This document shows positions 18,424-26,441 of a DNA stretch of 56,712 nucleotides, one piece after another. The stretch is taken from contig NZ_JAKEIP010000031.1 in the NCBI RefSeq assembly GCF_021474425.1, positions 1 through 56,712 on the forward strand, given 5' to 3'. The notes beneath the pieces are model-generated. The model had not been told where the DNA came from. It did not search any database and saw nothing but the letters and a program-made list of their open reading frames with translations. The translations under genes were made by a program, and so were the position numbers. Positions within the stretch are counted from its first letter, which is position 1; the number at the start of each line of letters is the position of its first letter. Origin of the DNA: Streptomyces muensis. GTDB lineage: Bacteria > Actinomycetota > Actinomycetes > Streptomycetales > Streptomycetaceae.

Positions 18424-19283
18424 GACGTCATTTCACTTGGCGAGTCTGCGGTGACATATGAGGGTCGCGGCGATGGCGGTGAAGGCGAGGAAGTGTTCCG
18501 GCTTGCGCTCGTAGCGACGGTGAAGGCGTCGGCACCCGGACAGCCAGGACACCGTTCGCTCCACCACCCAGCGATGTCGGCCCAGGCGTCGGGATGACTC
18601 GATGCCCTTTCGAGCGAGGCGATGCCGGATGCCACGGGAAGCGAGCCATCGCCGCAGGTGGCGGTAGTCGTAGCCCTTGTCGCCATGCAGTCGGCCTGGC
18701 CGCCGACGTCGCGGGCCACGATGGGAACGGATGGGCGGGATGCCGCGGACCAGCGGGATGAGGGCCTGGCTGTCATGGAGGTTGGCGGCGGAGATGCCGA
18801 CAGACAGGGGCAGGCCCTGGCGGTCGACGATGAGATGGATTTTCGATCCCTTCTTGCCGCGGTCGGTCGGATTCGGTCCCGTCAGCTGCCCCCTTTGAGG
18901 GCCCGGACGCTGACGGAATCGATCGCGCACCGCGACCAGTCCAGCCCGCCCCGGGCGCCGAGTTCGTCCAGGACCAGACGGTGGAGTTTGGCCCACACCC
19001 TGGCCTCGGTCCACTCGGTGAACCGCCGGAAGGCGGTGACCCCCGACAGCCCGAAGCCCGGAGGGAGTTGGTTCCAGGTGCAGCCCGAGGTGGCCACGAA
19101 GATGATGGCCGCCAGCACCTCGCGGTCCCCGCGTCGGCGGTGCCCTCCACCCTGCGGGCGAACCGGTGCCGGCGGCACCACCCGCTGGAACAACGTCCAC
19201 AGCTCTTCCGGCGCCATCCGCTCGACAAGCGCAGCAGTCATCACCCCAGACTGCCGCAAGATCACGCCAACTGAAATGGCGTC
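18424..19283 (-). mobile_element. Complete IS5-family insertion sequence (IS427-like), 860 bp
   Basis: Terminal inverted repeats are GACGTCATTTCACTTGGCG (left, 18424-18442) and, on the reverse strand of the right end, GACGCCATTTCAGTTGGCG (two mismatches in 19). A 3-bp direct repeat TTA flanks both ends (18421-18423 and 19284-19286). Length, ends and a two-frame DDE transposase with a G-run frameshift site fit the IS427 group of IS5. The sharp ends and intact frames suggest a recent, possibly active copy. Confidence 0.88.
18433..19241 (-). CDS. IS5-family transposase, two frames joined by -1 frameshift (OrfAB)
   Basis: OrfA starts at ATG 19241 (MTAALVERM; a GTG at 19265 is an alternative) and ends at 18882 with VRALKGGS-stop. 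OrfB continues in the -1 frame from about 18890 (GQLTGPNPTDRGKKGSK) to the stop at 18433. The switch point is CAAAGGGGGC, a slippery G run. The fused product has the DDE catalytic set: D in AIDSVSV (OrfA), D in LHGDKGYD and E in HRWVVERTVSWL (OrfB), plus an N-terminal HTH-like part (TSGCTWNQLPPGFGLSGVTA). It moves the 860-bp element. Confidence 0.88.
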
Positions 19284-19426
19284 TTAGGGGCGCGGGGAAC
19301 TGCGCGATCAGCCCCCACTCACCGCAACGGGCCGCCGCAGGCACAGACGCGCACCCTCCCGACCCGCACCCCAACCCACACCGCACCGGCACCCCGCCCA
19401 AGCCCAGCGCAGCGGCTAGGCTCGAC

Positions 19427-19466
19427 CGCGTACGACCTTGATCGGGCGCGTACGACCCCGATCGGA
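19427..19466. repeat. Two-copy 20-bp tandem repeat in the glnE leader
   Basis: CGCGTACGACCTTGATCGGG (19427-19446) is followed directly by CGCGTACGACCCCGATCGGA (19447-19466), 17 of 20 identical. The second copy ends 14 bp before the glnE ATG, next to the GGGAGGG ribosome-binding sequence. It could be a regulatory site or a simple duplication. Confidence 0.7.
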
Positions 19467-19479
19467 CGGGAGGGCGAGC

Positions 19480-22479
19480 ATGACGGCGCCGGGGCGCAGG
19501 AGCAGTACCTTCACGCGGCTGCTGCGGCACGGATTCACCGACCCCTCGGCCGCCGACCGGCTGCTGGACAGCCCCGAGCTCGCGCCGATCAAGAACGACC
19601 CGGTCCTGCTGGAGGCCCTGGGCGCCACCGCCGACCCCGACCTCGCCCTGCACGGCCTCGTCCGGCTGCTCGAAGCGCAGCCCGGCCACGCCGCCCAGCG
19701 CGAACTGCTCGACACGGTGATAGCGGCCAAGCCCCTGCGCGACCGCCTGCTCGGCGTCCTCGGCGCCTCCGCCGCCCTCGCCGACCACCTCGCCAAGCAC
19801 GCCGGCGACTGGCAGGCACTGGTCATGTACGAGCCGCGGGACCTGCACCCCGAGGTGGAGGAGTTCGAGCAGGGCCTCGCCGAGGCCACCGACCCGGTCT
19901 CCCTGCGCGTCGCCTACCGGCGCTGTCTGCTGTCCATCGCCGCCCGCGACGTGTGCGGCACCACCGACGTCGCCCAGACCGCCGCCGAACTCGCCGACCT
20001 CGCCACCGCCACCCTCCGCGCCGCCCTCGCCCTCGCCCGCGCCGCCGCCCCCGAGGACGCCGCACAGTGCCGGCTCTCGGTGATCGCGATGGGCAAGTGC
20101 GGAGGCCACGAGCTCAACTACGTCTCCGACGTCGACGTGATCTTCGTCGGCGAGACCGCCGACGGCGCCGACGAGGGCAAGGCCCTGCGGTCGGCCACCA
20201 AGCTCGCCTCGCACATGATGCGGATCTGCTCCGAGACGACCGTCGAGGGGTCCATCTGGCCCGTGGACGCCAATCTGCGACCCGAGGGCCGCAACGGTCC
20301 GCTGGTGCGGACACTCAGCAGCCACCTCGCCTACTACCAGCGCTGGGCCAAGACCTGGGAGTTCCAAGCACTGCTCAAGGCCCGCCCGGTGGCGGGCGAC
20401 ATCGAGCTGGGCGAGGAGTACGTCGCCGCACTGGAACCCCTGGTCTGGAAGGCCGCCGAGCGGGAGAACTTCGTCCCCGACGTGCAGAAGATGCGGCGCC
20501 GGGTCGTGGAGAACATCCCGGTGGGCGAGCTGGACCGGCAGCTCAAGCTCGGCCCGGGCGGGCTGCGGGACGTCGAGTTCGCCGTCCAGCTGCTCCAGTT
20601 GGTGCACGGCAGGGACGACGCGTCCCTGCGCAGCGGTACCACCCTGGACGCCCTCCAGGCACTCGCCGCCGGCGGCTACGTCGGCCGCGCCGACGCCGCG
20701 CAGCTCGACGACGCCTACCGCTTCCTGCGCTCCATGGAACACCGCATCCAGCTCTACCGGCTGCGCCGCACCCACCTCGTCCCCGAGGACGACGCCGATC
20801 TGCGGCGCATCGGCCGCTCCCTCGGCCTGCGCGTCGATCCGGTCGCCGAGCTGAACCGCGAGTGGAGACGGCACGCCGGTGTCGTACGGCGGCTGCACGA
20901 GAAGCTGTTCTACCGGCCGCTGCTCGACGCCGTGGCCCAACTCGCCCCCGGCGAGGCCCGGTTGAGTGCCGGAGCTGCCCGCGAACGGCTGGTCGCGCTC
21001 GGGTACGCCGATCCGGCCGCCGCGCTGCGGCATCTGGAGGCGCTCGCCTCCGGGGTGACACGGAAGGCGGCGATCCAACGGACCCTGCTGCCGGTGCTGT
21101 TGGGCTGGTTCGCGGACTCCGCCGACCCCGACGCCGGTCTGCTGAACTTCCGCAAGGTGTCGGACGCGCTCGGCAAGACCCCCTGGTATCTGCGGCTGCT
21201 GCGGGACGAGGGCGCCGCCGCCGAGAACCTCGCCCGGGTGCTGTCGGCCGGCCGGCTCGCCCCTGATCTGCTGATGCGGGCGCCGGAGGCCGTGGCGCTG
21301 CTCGGGGACGGGGACGGCGGGACCGGTCTTGAGCCCAGGTCGCGGAGCCACCTGGAGCAGGAGATCCTCGCCGCCGTGCGGCGTGCCGACGGTGCCGCGC
21401 AGGCGGTCACGGCGGCCCGCGGGGTGCGGCGGCGGGAGCTGTTCCGTACGGCCGCCGCCGACATCGTCGACTCCTACGGCACCGAGACGAAGCCCGCCGA
21501 GGCCGACCAGGGGGCGCTGGTGGACCGGGTCGGGGCCGCGGTGTCCGACCTCACGGCGGCGACGCTGGCGGGGACGCTGCGGGCGGTGGTGCGGGAAGGG
21601 TGGGGCGACACGCTGCCCACCCGGTTCGCGATCATCGGCATGGGGCGGTTCGGCGGGCAGGAGCTGGGCTACGGCAGTGACGCCGATGTGCTGTTCGTGC
21701 ACGAGCCGCAGGACGGGGTCGACGAGCACGAGGCCGCGGTGGCGGCGAACCGGGTCGTGGAGGAGATGCGGCGGCTGCTGCAGATCCCGAGTGCGGATCC
21801 GCCGCTGTTGATCGACGCCGATCTGCGGCCGGAGGGGAAGTCGGGGCCGCTCGTTCGTACGCTGAAGTCGTACGCGGCGTATTACCGCCGGTGGTCGCTG
21901 GTGTGGGAGTCGCAGGCGTTGCTGCGGGCCGTGCCGGTCGCGGGGGACGCCGAGCTGGGGGCTCGGTTCGTCGAGTTGATCGATCCGTTGCGGTATCCGG
22001 CGGACGGGCTCGGGGACGAGGCCGTGCGGGAGATCCGGCGGCTGAAGGCCCGGATGGAGTCCGAGCGGCTGCCTCGTGGGGCCGATCCGAAGCTGCACAC
22101 CAAGCTCGGGCCCGGGGGGTTGTCCGATGTGGAGTGGACCGTGCAGCTGTTGCAACTGCAGCACGGGTGGGACCAGCCGGGGCTGCGGACGACTCGGACC
22201 CGGGAAGCCCTTGCCGCCGCCTGTTCCGCCGGGCTCATCGCGGAGGACGAGGCCGGGATTCTGGATGAGGCGTGGGTGCTGGCCACTCGGGTGCGCAATG
22301 CCGTGATGCTGGTGCGGGGGCGGGCCGGGGACACGTTTCCCTCGGACAGTCGTGAGCTGGCCGCGGTGGGGCGGTATCTGGGGTATGAGCCCGGGCATGT
22401 GGGGGACATGCTGGATGCCTATCGGCGGACTGCGCGGCGGGCTCGGGGGGTCGTGGACGAGCTGTTCTACGGGGGGTGA
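19480..22479 (+). CDS. glnE: Bifunctional glutamine synthetase adenylyltransferase/adenylyl-removing enzyme
   Basis: The 999-aa GlnE adenylylates and deadenylylates GSI (GlnA) in response to nitrogen status. Two nucleotidyltransferase halves are visible. The N-terminal one has AMGKCGGHELNYVSDVDVIF (about 205-225) with LRPEGRNGPLV; the C-terminal one has GMGRFGGQELGYGSDADVLF (about 722-742) with LRPEGKSGPLV. Each Gx11DxD motif carries both aspartates, so both activities should be intact. LGPGGLRDVEF and LGPGGLSDVEW repeat in each half. I start at ATG 19480 after GGGAGGG, not at the TTG at 19438. The IS insertion ends 197 bp upstream, so native promoter elements could have been displaced. Confidence 0.96.
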   Translation: MTAPGRRSSTFTRLLRHGFTDPSAADRLLDSPELAPIKNDPVLLEALGATADPDLALHGLVRLLEAQPGHAAQRELLDTVIAAKPLRDRLLGVLGASAALADHLAKHAGDWQALVMYEPRDLHPEVEEFEQGLAEATDPVSLRVAYRRCLLSIAARDVCGTTDVAQTAAELADLATATLRAALALARAAAPEDAAQCRLSVIAMGKCGGHELNYVSDVDVIFVGETADGADEGKALRSATKLASHMMRICSETTVEGSIWPVDANLRPEGRNGPLVRTLSSHLAYYQRWAKTWEFQALLKARPVAGDIELGEEYVAALEPLVWKAAERENFVPDVQKMRRRVVENIPVGELDRQLKLGPGGLRDVEFAVQLLQLVHGRDDASLRSGTTLDALQALAAGGYVGRADAAQLDDAYRFLRSMEHRIQLYRLRRTHLVPEDDADLRRIGRSLGLRVDPVAELNREWRRHAGVVRRLHEKLFYRPLLDAVAQLAPGEARLSAGAARERLVALGYADPAAALRHLEALASGVTRKAAIQRTLLPVLLGWFADSADPDAGLLNFRKVSDALGKTPWYLRLLRDEGAAAENLARVLSAGRLAPDLLMRAPEAVALLGDGDGGTGLEPRSRSHLEQEILAAVRRADGAAQAVTAARGVRRRELFRTAAADIVDSYGTETKPAEADQGALVDRVGAAVSDLTAATLAGTLRAVVREGWGDTLPTRFAIIGMGRFGGQELGYGSDADVLFVHEPQDGVDEHEAAVAANRVVEEMRRLLQIPSADPPLLIDADLRPEGKSGPLVRTLKSYAAYYRRWSLVWESQALLRAVPVAGDAELGARFVELIDPLRYPADGLGDEAVREIRRLKARMESERLPRGADPKLHTKLGPGGLSDVEWTVQLLQLQHGWDQPGLRTTRTREALAAACSAGLIAEDEAGILDEAWVLATRVRNAVMLVRGRAGDTFPSDSRELAAVGRYLGYEPGHVGDMLDAYRRTARRARGVVDELFYGG

Positions 22480-22558
22480 GGGTTCGCGGGCGGGTGCGGG
22501 TGCGTTTTTTGTATGCCTGCGGCGGCCTGCGCGGGTTCGGTGGGGGTGCGCCCAGCGC

Positions 22559-23536
22559 CTATGCGTGGGTCGTGGGGCGGGGCCGCGCCGGGGGGTGTCC
22601 GTCCTCGGTCGGGCGGCTCGGTTCCTCTGAGATGTGCTCGGCGTTGACGCCCGCCGCTGCGGGCGGACACCCCCCGACACGGCCCCTTCCCGCCGTGGGC
22701 GGCTGCGGGTGCGTGGGGGGTACTCGCCTCGGCAGTGCGTGCGGCAGCTTTCCGTACCAGAGGCGGGCCACCGTGTAGCCGAAGGCCAGGCAGATCAGGC
22801 CGCCCACCGCGTCCAGCCAGAAGTGGTTGGCCGTCGCGACGATCACCAGGAGGGTCGCCGCGGGGTAGAGGAGGCCCAGGAGCCGGATCCAGGGGATTCT
22901 GGCCAGGGCGAAGATCGTCAGGCCCGACCAGACGGACCAGCCGATGTGCATGGAGGGCATCGCGGCGTACTGGTTCGACATGTTCTTCAGGTCGCCCGAG
23001 GCCATCGAACCCCAGGTGTCGTGGACCAGGACCGTGTCGATGAAGGACGTGTTGGTCATCAGGCGTGGGGGCGCCAGTGGGTACAGGTAATAACCGATCA
23101 GGGCCACGCCCGTGGTGGCGAAGAGGACCAGTCTCGTCGCCGCGTAGCGGCCGGGGTGGCTGCGGTAGAGCCAGACCAGGACGGCCAGGGTGATGATGAA
23201 GTGCAGCGTCGCGTAGTAGTAGTTCATGCCGACGATGAGCCAAGTCACCGAGTTCACGGCGTGGTTCACGGACTGCTCCACGGCGATGCCGAGGTGGTGT
23301 TCCAGGTTCCAGAGCCAGTCCGCGTTGCGGAGGGCCTCCGCCTTCTGTTCCGGGACCGCGTTGCGGATGAGTGAGTACGTCCAGTAACTCACCGCGATCA
23401 GCAGGATCTCGAACCACAGGCGGGGGCGGCGGGGGGTGCGCAGACGGCGCAGGGGGCCCCGCCCCGTCTCGTCCGCGACGGGGGGAAGAACGGCCGCCTC
23501 CCGGCCTTCCAGTGTCGTCACGGTCGTGTCACCCAT
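22559..23536 (-). CDS. PAP2-family membrane phosphatase with repeat-derived C-terminal tail
   Basis: This roughly 325-aa protein has about six TM helices and the PAP2 motifs PSMHIGWS and the HxxxxD of ANHFWLDAVGG; the first motif is degenerate (YPLAPPRLM). It belongs to the PAP2_3 group that includes inositol-phosphorylceramide synthase relatives and probably dephosphorylates a lipid or polyprenyl phosphate. The last 50 or so residues (from PPTHPQPPTAGRG) are proline-rich and are translated from a large inverted repeat (22579-22686), so the natural C-terminus may have been shifted. ATG 23536 is chosen; a GTG six bases upstream is also in frame. Confidence 0.85.
   Translation of the reverse strand: MGDTTVTTLEGREAAVLPPVADETGRGPLRRLRTPRRPRLWFEILLIAVSYWTYSLIRNAVPEQKAEALRNADWLWNLEHHLGIAVEQSVNHAVNSVTWLIVGMNYYYATLHFIITLAVLVWLYRSHPGRYAATRLVLFATTGVALIGYYLYPLAPPRLMTNTSFIDTVLVHDTWGSMASGDLKNMSNQYAAMPSMHIGWSVWSGLTIFALARIPWIRLLGLLYPAATLLVIVATANHFWLDAVGGLICLAFGYTVARLWYGKLPHALPRRVPPTHPQPPTAGRGRVGGCPPAAAGVNAEHISEEPSRPTEDGHPPARPRPTTHA
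22579..22686. repeat. Large inverted repeat inside the PAP2 3' coding end
   Basis: 22579-22601 and 22664-22686 are inverted copies (21 of 23 bp), both ending in the core GGGGGGTGTCCG / CGGACACCCCCC, with a 62-bp spacer. This is typical of intergenic palindromes but lies within the reading frame of the PAP2 gene. Confidence 0.8.
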
Positions 23537-23611
23537 GGGCACAGAGTCTGCCAGAAAAGACTTCCCCGACCGATCATCCTCCGGTCGGGCCCAGGACGCA
23601 CGTTCTACGTC

Positions 23612-24646
23612 TCAGGAGTGGTTTCTGTTGCCGGGGGCCGAAGCCGTCGAACCGCGTACCACCAGCTCCGGCATGAACACGAACTCGCTGTGGGGGGCGG
23701 GGGTCCCGCCGATCTCCTCCAGGAGCGTGCGGACCGCGGCCTGGCCCATCGCCGGGACCGGCTTGCGGACCGTGGTCAGGGGCGGGTCGGTGAAGGCGAT
23801 CAGGGGGGAGTCGTCGAAACCGACGACCGAGACGTCCCTGGGGACCTCCAGGCCGCGCTGCCGGGCCGCGCGTATCGCACCCAGGGCCATCATGTCGCTG
23901 GCGCAGACGATCGCGGTGCAGCCGCGGTCGATCAGGGCCGTGGCGGCCGCCTGACCGCCCTCCAGGGTGTAGAGGGAGTGCTGGATCAGGTCGGTCTCGA
24001 TGGTGTCCGGCGCCAGGTTCAGCTGGTCCTGCATGGTGCGGACGAAGCCCTCGATCTTGCGCTGGACCGGCACGAAGCGCTTGGGGCCGAGCGCGAGGCC
24101 GATGCGGGTGTGGCCGAGCGAGGCGAGGTGGGTGACCGACAGGGCCATCGCGGCGCGGTCGTCGGGCGAGATGAAGGGTGCCTGGACCTTGGGGGAGAAG
24201 CCGTCGACCAGGACGAAGGGGACGCCCTGGGCGCGCAGCCGCTCGTAGCGCTGCATGTCGGCGGTGGTGTCGGCGTGGAGGCCGGAGACGTAGATGATGC
24301 CGGCCACCCCGCGGTCGACGAGCATCTCGGTGAGCTCGTCCTCGGTGGAGCCGCCCGGCGTCTGGGTGGCCAGCACCGGGGTGTAGCCCTGCCTGGTCAG
24401 TGCCTGGCCGATGACCTGGGCCAGGGCCGGGAATATCGGGTTCTCCAGCTCCGGGGTGATCAGGCCCACCAGGCCCTCGCTCCGTTGCCGCAGCCGCACC
24501 GGGCGCTCGTAGCCGAGCACGTCGAGTGCGGCCAGCACGGACTGGCGAGTGGTGGCGGCGACGCCCGGCTTCCCGTTGAGGACGCGGCTGACGGTCGCTT
24601 CGCTCACCCCCGCCTGAGCAGCGATGTCGGCAAGCCGTGTGGTCAC
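23612..24646 (-). CDS. malR: LacI/GalR-family maltose/starch repressor MalR (Reg1)
   Basis: The 344-aa regulator starts at GTG 24646, directly before the HTH TRLADIAAQAGVSEATVSRVLNGKPGVA; this gives the length known for S. coelicolor MalR. The hinge DVLGYERP is followed by a periplasmic-binding-type effector domain with GLITPELENPIFPALAQ and VGFDDSPLIAFTDPPLTTV. MalR/Reg1 represses malEFG and amylase genes in Streptomyces until a maltodextrin signal relieves it. It is divergent from malE. CTTGC-containing sites occur in the shared intergenic region and at the two plus-strand amylase promoters downstream, so the whole 23-41 kb block is probably its regulon. Confidence 0.95.
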   Translation of the reverse strand: MTTRLADIAAQAGVSEATVSRVLNGKPGVAATTRQSVLAALDVLGYERPVRLRQRSEGLVGLITPELENPIFPALAQVIGQALTRQGYTPVLATQTPGGSTEDELTEMLVDRGVAGIIYVSGLHADTTADMQRYERLRAQGVPFVLVDGFSPKVQAPFISPDDRAAMALSVTHLASLGHTRIGLALGPKRFVPVQRKIEGFVRTMQDQLNLAPDTIETDLIQHSLYTLEGGQAAATALIDRGCTAIVCASDMMALGAIRAARQRGLEVPRDVSVVGFDDSPLIAFTDPPLTTVRKPVPAMGQAAVRTLLEEIGGTPAPHSEFVFMPELVVRGSTASAPGNRNHS

Positions 24647-24762
24647 GGCACTGGACTGTACCGGCCGAAAGTCGCCTTGCACACCAATCGGACGCCGGGG
24701 GCGACCTGTTGGCCGGCCTGGTCCGGGTTGCTGCGTCATCGCGCTCCCTCGTGAAAGTGGTG

Positions 24763-24789
24763 GCAAGAGCTTGCAGAGTCTTGCACAAG
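24763..24789. promoter_or_regulatory. MalR operator cluster, malR side
   Basis: GCAAG-AG-CTTGC (24763-24774) overlaps a direct repeat CTTGCAGAGT-CTTGCACAAG (CTTGCA at 24770 and 24780, one helical turn apart). CTTGCA-type direct repeats are the known recognition element of MalR/Reg1 at Streptomyces amylase and mal promoters. The site lies about 120 bp upstream of malR and is probably autoregulatory. Confidence 0.75.
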
Positions 24790-24872
24790 TGGCCCGCGTG
24801 CTGCTCCGCCCTTGGAAAGAAGCGTCTCATGACGGTCGCCGACCGGTCACGCACGGATAACTTCGGAGATCT

Positions 24873-24893
24873 CTTGCACTTTTTTTCTGCAAG
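24873..24893. promoter_or_regulatory. MalR operator, malE side
   Basis: CTTGCA (24873-24878) and TGCAAG (24888-24893) form an inverted repeat around a T-rich 9-bp spacer. It lies about 27 bp upstream of the TACGTT -10 candidate (24920-24925) of malE, so binding would block RNA polymerase. Confidence 0.78.
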
Positions 24894-25030
24894 GTCTTTC
24901 GTCGATCTTTCAACGCTGTTACGTTCACGTCGCCCGGCCGCCGCAACGGCGCAGTCGGCACGACAGCAGGGACAGGCAGACGGGGCCGTCCTTGCACCAC
25001 ACGGGCTTTCAGCACCCTCAAGGAGAACTC

Positions 25031-26302
25031 ATGCGGCGTGGCATAGCGGCCACCGCGCTGGTGGCGTCCCTCGCTCTCGCGGCGACGGCGTGCGGCGGCG
25101 GGGACGACAGTGGCAGCGACTCGAGCGGGCCGGTCACCATCACCTGGTGGGACACCTCCAACGCCACCAACGAGGCGCCGACGTACCAGGCCCTGGTCAA
25201 GGAGTTCGAGGCCGCCAACAAGGACATCAAGGTCAAGTACGTCAACGTCCCCTTCGACCAGGCGCAGAACAAGTTCGACACCGCCGCCGGTTCCAAGGGT
25301 GCCCCGGACGTGCTGCGCTCCGAGGTCGGCTGGACCCCCGCCTTCGCCAAGAAGGGCTTCTTCGCGCCGCTGGACGGCACCGAGGCCCTCGCCGACCAGG
25401 CCAAGTTCCAGCCCAGCCTGATCGAGCAGGCCAAGTACGAGGGCAAGGTCTACGGCGTTCCGTTCACCACGGACACCCTCGCCTTCGTCTACAACAAGGC
25501 CCTGTTCAAGAAGGCCGGCGTCGAGGCCCCCAAGACCTGGGACGACCTGAAGAAGGCCGCCGCCACCATCAAGGACAAGACCGGCGTCGACGGCTACTGG
25601 GGCTCCACCGCGGCCTACTACGCCCAGACGTTCCTCTACGGCGAGGGCACCGACACCGTCGACGCCGACGCCAAGAAGATCACCGTCAACTCCGCCGAGG
25701 CCAAGAAGGGCTACGGCACCTGGCAGAGCCTCTTCGACGGCAAGGGCCTGCACAAGGCCGACACCACCGCCGACGCCTACGCCCACATCCAGGAGGCGTT
25801 CGTCAGCGGCAAGGTCGCCTCGATCATGCAGGGCCCCTGGGAGATCACCAACTTCTACAAGGGCTCCGCGTTCAAGGACAAGGCCAACCTCGGCATCGCC
25901 ACCGTCCCGGCCGGCTCCAGCGGCAAGGCGGGCGCCCCGACCGGCGGTCACAACTTGTCCGTGTACGCCGGCTCCGACGAGGCCCACCAGAAGGCCGCGC
26001 TGAAGTTCGTGAACTTCATGACCTCGGCGAAGGCCCAGGAGACCATCGCGCTGAAGAACTCCACGCTGCCCACGCGCGACGACGCCTACACCGACCAGGT
26101 CAAGGCCGACCCGGGCATCGCCGGCTACCAGGGCGTCCTCGCCGCCGCCCAGCCGCGCCCGGCCCTGCCCGAGTACAGCTCGCTGTGGGTGCCGCTCGAC
26201 ACCGAGCTGCTCAAGATCGCCGGTGGCAAGGAGTCCCTCGACAAGGGCCTGAGCACCGCGGAGACCGAGATCACCAAGCTGGTCCCGGACTTCAGCAAGT
26301 GA
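25031..26302 (+). CDS. malE: Maltose/maltodextrin ABC importer binding lipoprotein MalE
   Basis: The 423-aa extracellular solute-binding lipoprotein has an N-terminal basic start, a hydrophobic segment, and lipobox-like ATAC preceding a Gly/Asp/Ser-rich linker. The family-1 binding fold is visible in TITWWDTSNATNEAPTYQAL, GAPDVLRSEVGWTPAFAKKG, YGVPFTTDTLAFVYNKALF and the C-terminal LPEYSSLWVPLDTELLKIA. It captures maltodextrins for MalFG. The ATG is preceded by CAAGGAGAAC. It is the first gene of malEFG and under MalR. A 16-bp hairpin after the stop probably raises its level relative to malFG. The energising ATPase (MsiK in Streptomyces) is not in the window. Confidence 0.95.
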   Translation: MRRGIAATALVASLALAATACGGGDDSGSDSSGPVTITWWDTSNATNEAPTYQALVKEFEAANKDIKVKYVNVPFDQAQNKFDTAAGSKGAPDVLRSEVGWTPAFAKKGFFAPLDGTEALADQAKFQPSLIEQAKYEGKVYGVPFTTDTLAFVYNKALFKKAGVEAPKTWDDLKKAAATIKDKTGVDGYWGSTAAYYAQTFLYGEGTDTVDADAKKITVNSAEAKKGYGTWQSLFDGKGLHKADTTADAYAHIQEAFVSGKVASIMQGPWEITNFYKGSAFKDKANLGIATVPAGSSGKAGAPTGGHNLSVYAGSDEAHQKAALKFVNFMTSAKAQETIALKNSTLPTRDDAYTDQVKADPGIAGYQGVLAAAQPRPALPEYSSLWVPLDTELLKIAGGKESLDKGLSTAETEITKLVPDFSK

Positions 26303-26308
26303 CCCCGA

Positions 26309-26356
26309 GTGGCCGCCGGAACTCCCTGATCATGGGGGGAGAGTTCCGGCGGCCAC
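26309..26356 (+). terminator. Perfect 16-bp hairpin between malE and malF
   Basis: GTGGCCGCCGGAACTC (26309-26324) pairs completely with GAGTTCCGGCGGCCAC (26341-26356) around a 16-nt loop, 6 bp after the malE stop. There is no T run. In an operon this acts as attenuator or 3'-end stabiliser for malE mRNA, giving more binding protein than permease. Confidence 0.75.
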
Positions 26357-26380
26357 CGGCCTGTGACTCGCACTCCCCGA

Positions 26381-26404
26381 GCCGTACAGCCGTACAGCCG
26401 TACA
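26381..26404 (+). repeat. Three tandem GCCGTACA units before malF
   Basis: Three perfect 8-bp copies of GCCGTACA (26381, 26389, 26397) lie 37 bp upstream of the malF start, downstream of the malE hairpin. Possibly a length-variable microsatellite or a regulatory element. Confidence 0.75.
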
Positions 26405-26441
26405 CCCCTGAACTGTCGATCTTCATGAAGGTTGTCGAACC

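Larger units (their letters stand above)
24647..25030. other. 384-bp divergent malR / malE control region
   Basis: No gene is present. It holds two CTTGCA-based MalR site clusters (24763-24789 and 24873-24893), a TACGTT -10-like hexamer for malE at 24920-24925, and an AAGGAGAA ribosome-binding sequence just before malE. Confidence 0.7.

Noticed and set aside
18433..22680. About 1415-codon minus-strand frame joining antisense glnE to transposase OrfB
   Set aside because: Only the last 150 or so codons (IS OrfB) are real; the rest is the shadow of glnE. A transposase fusion is not supported because the IS right end at 19283 lies between them.
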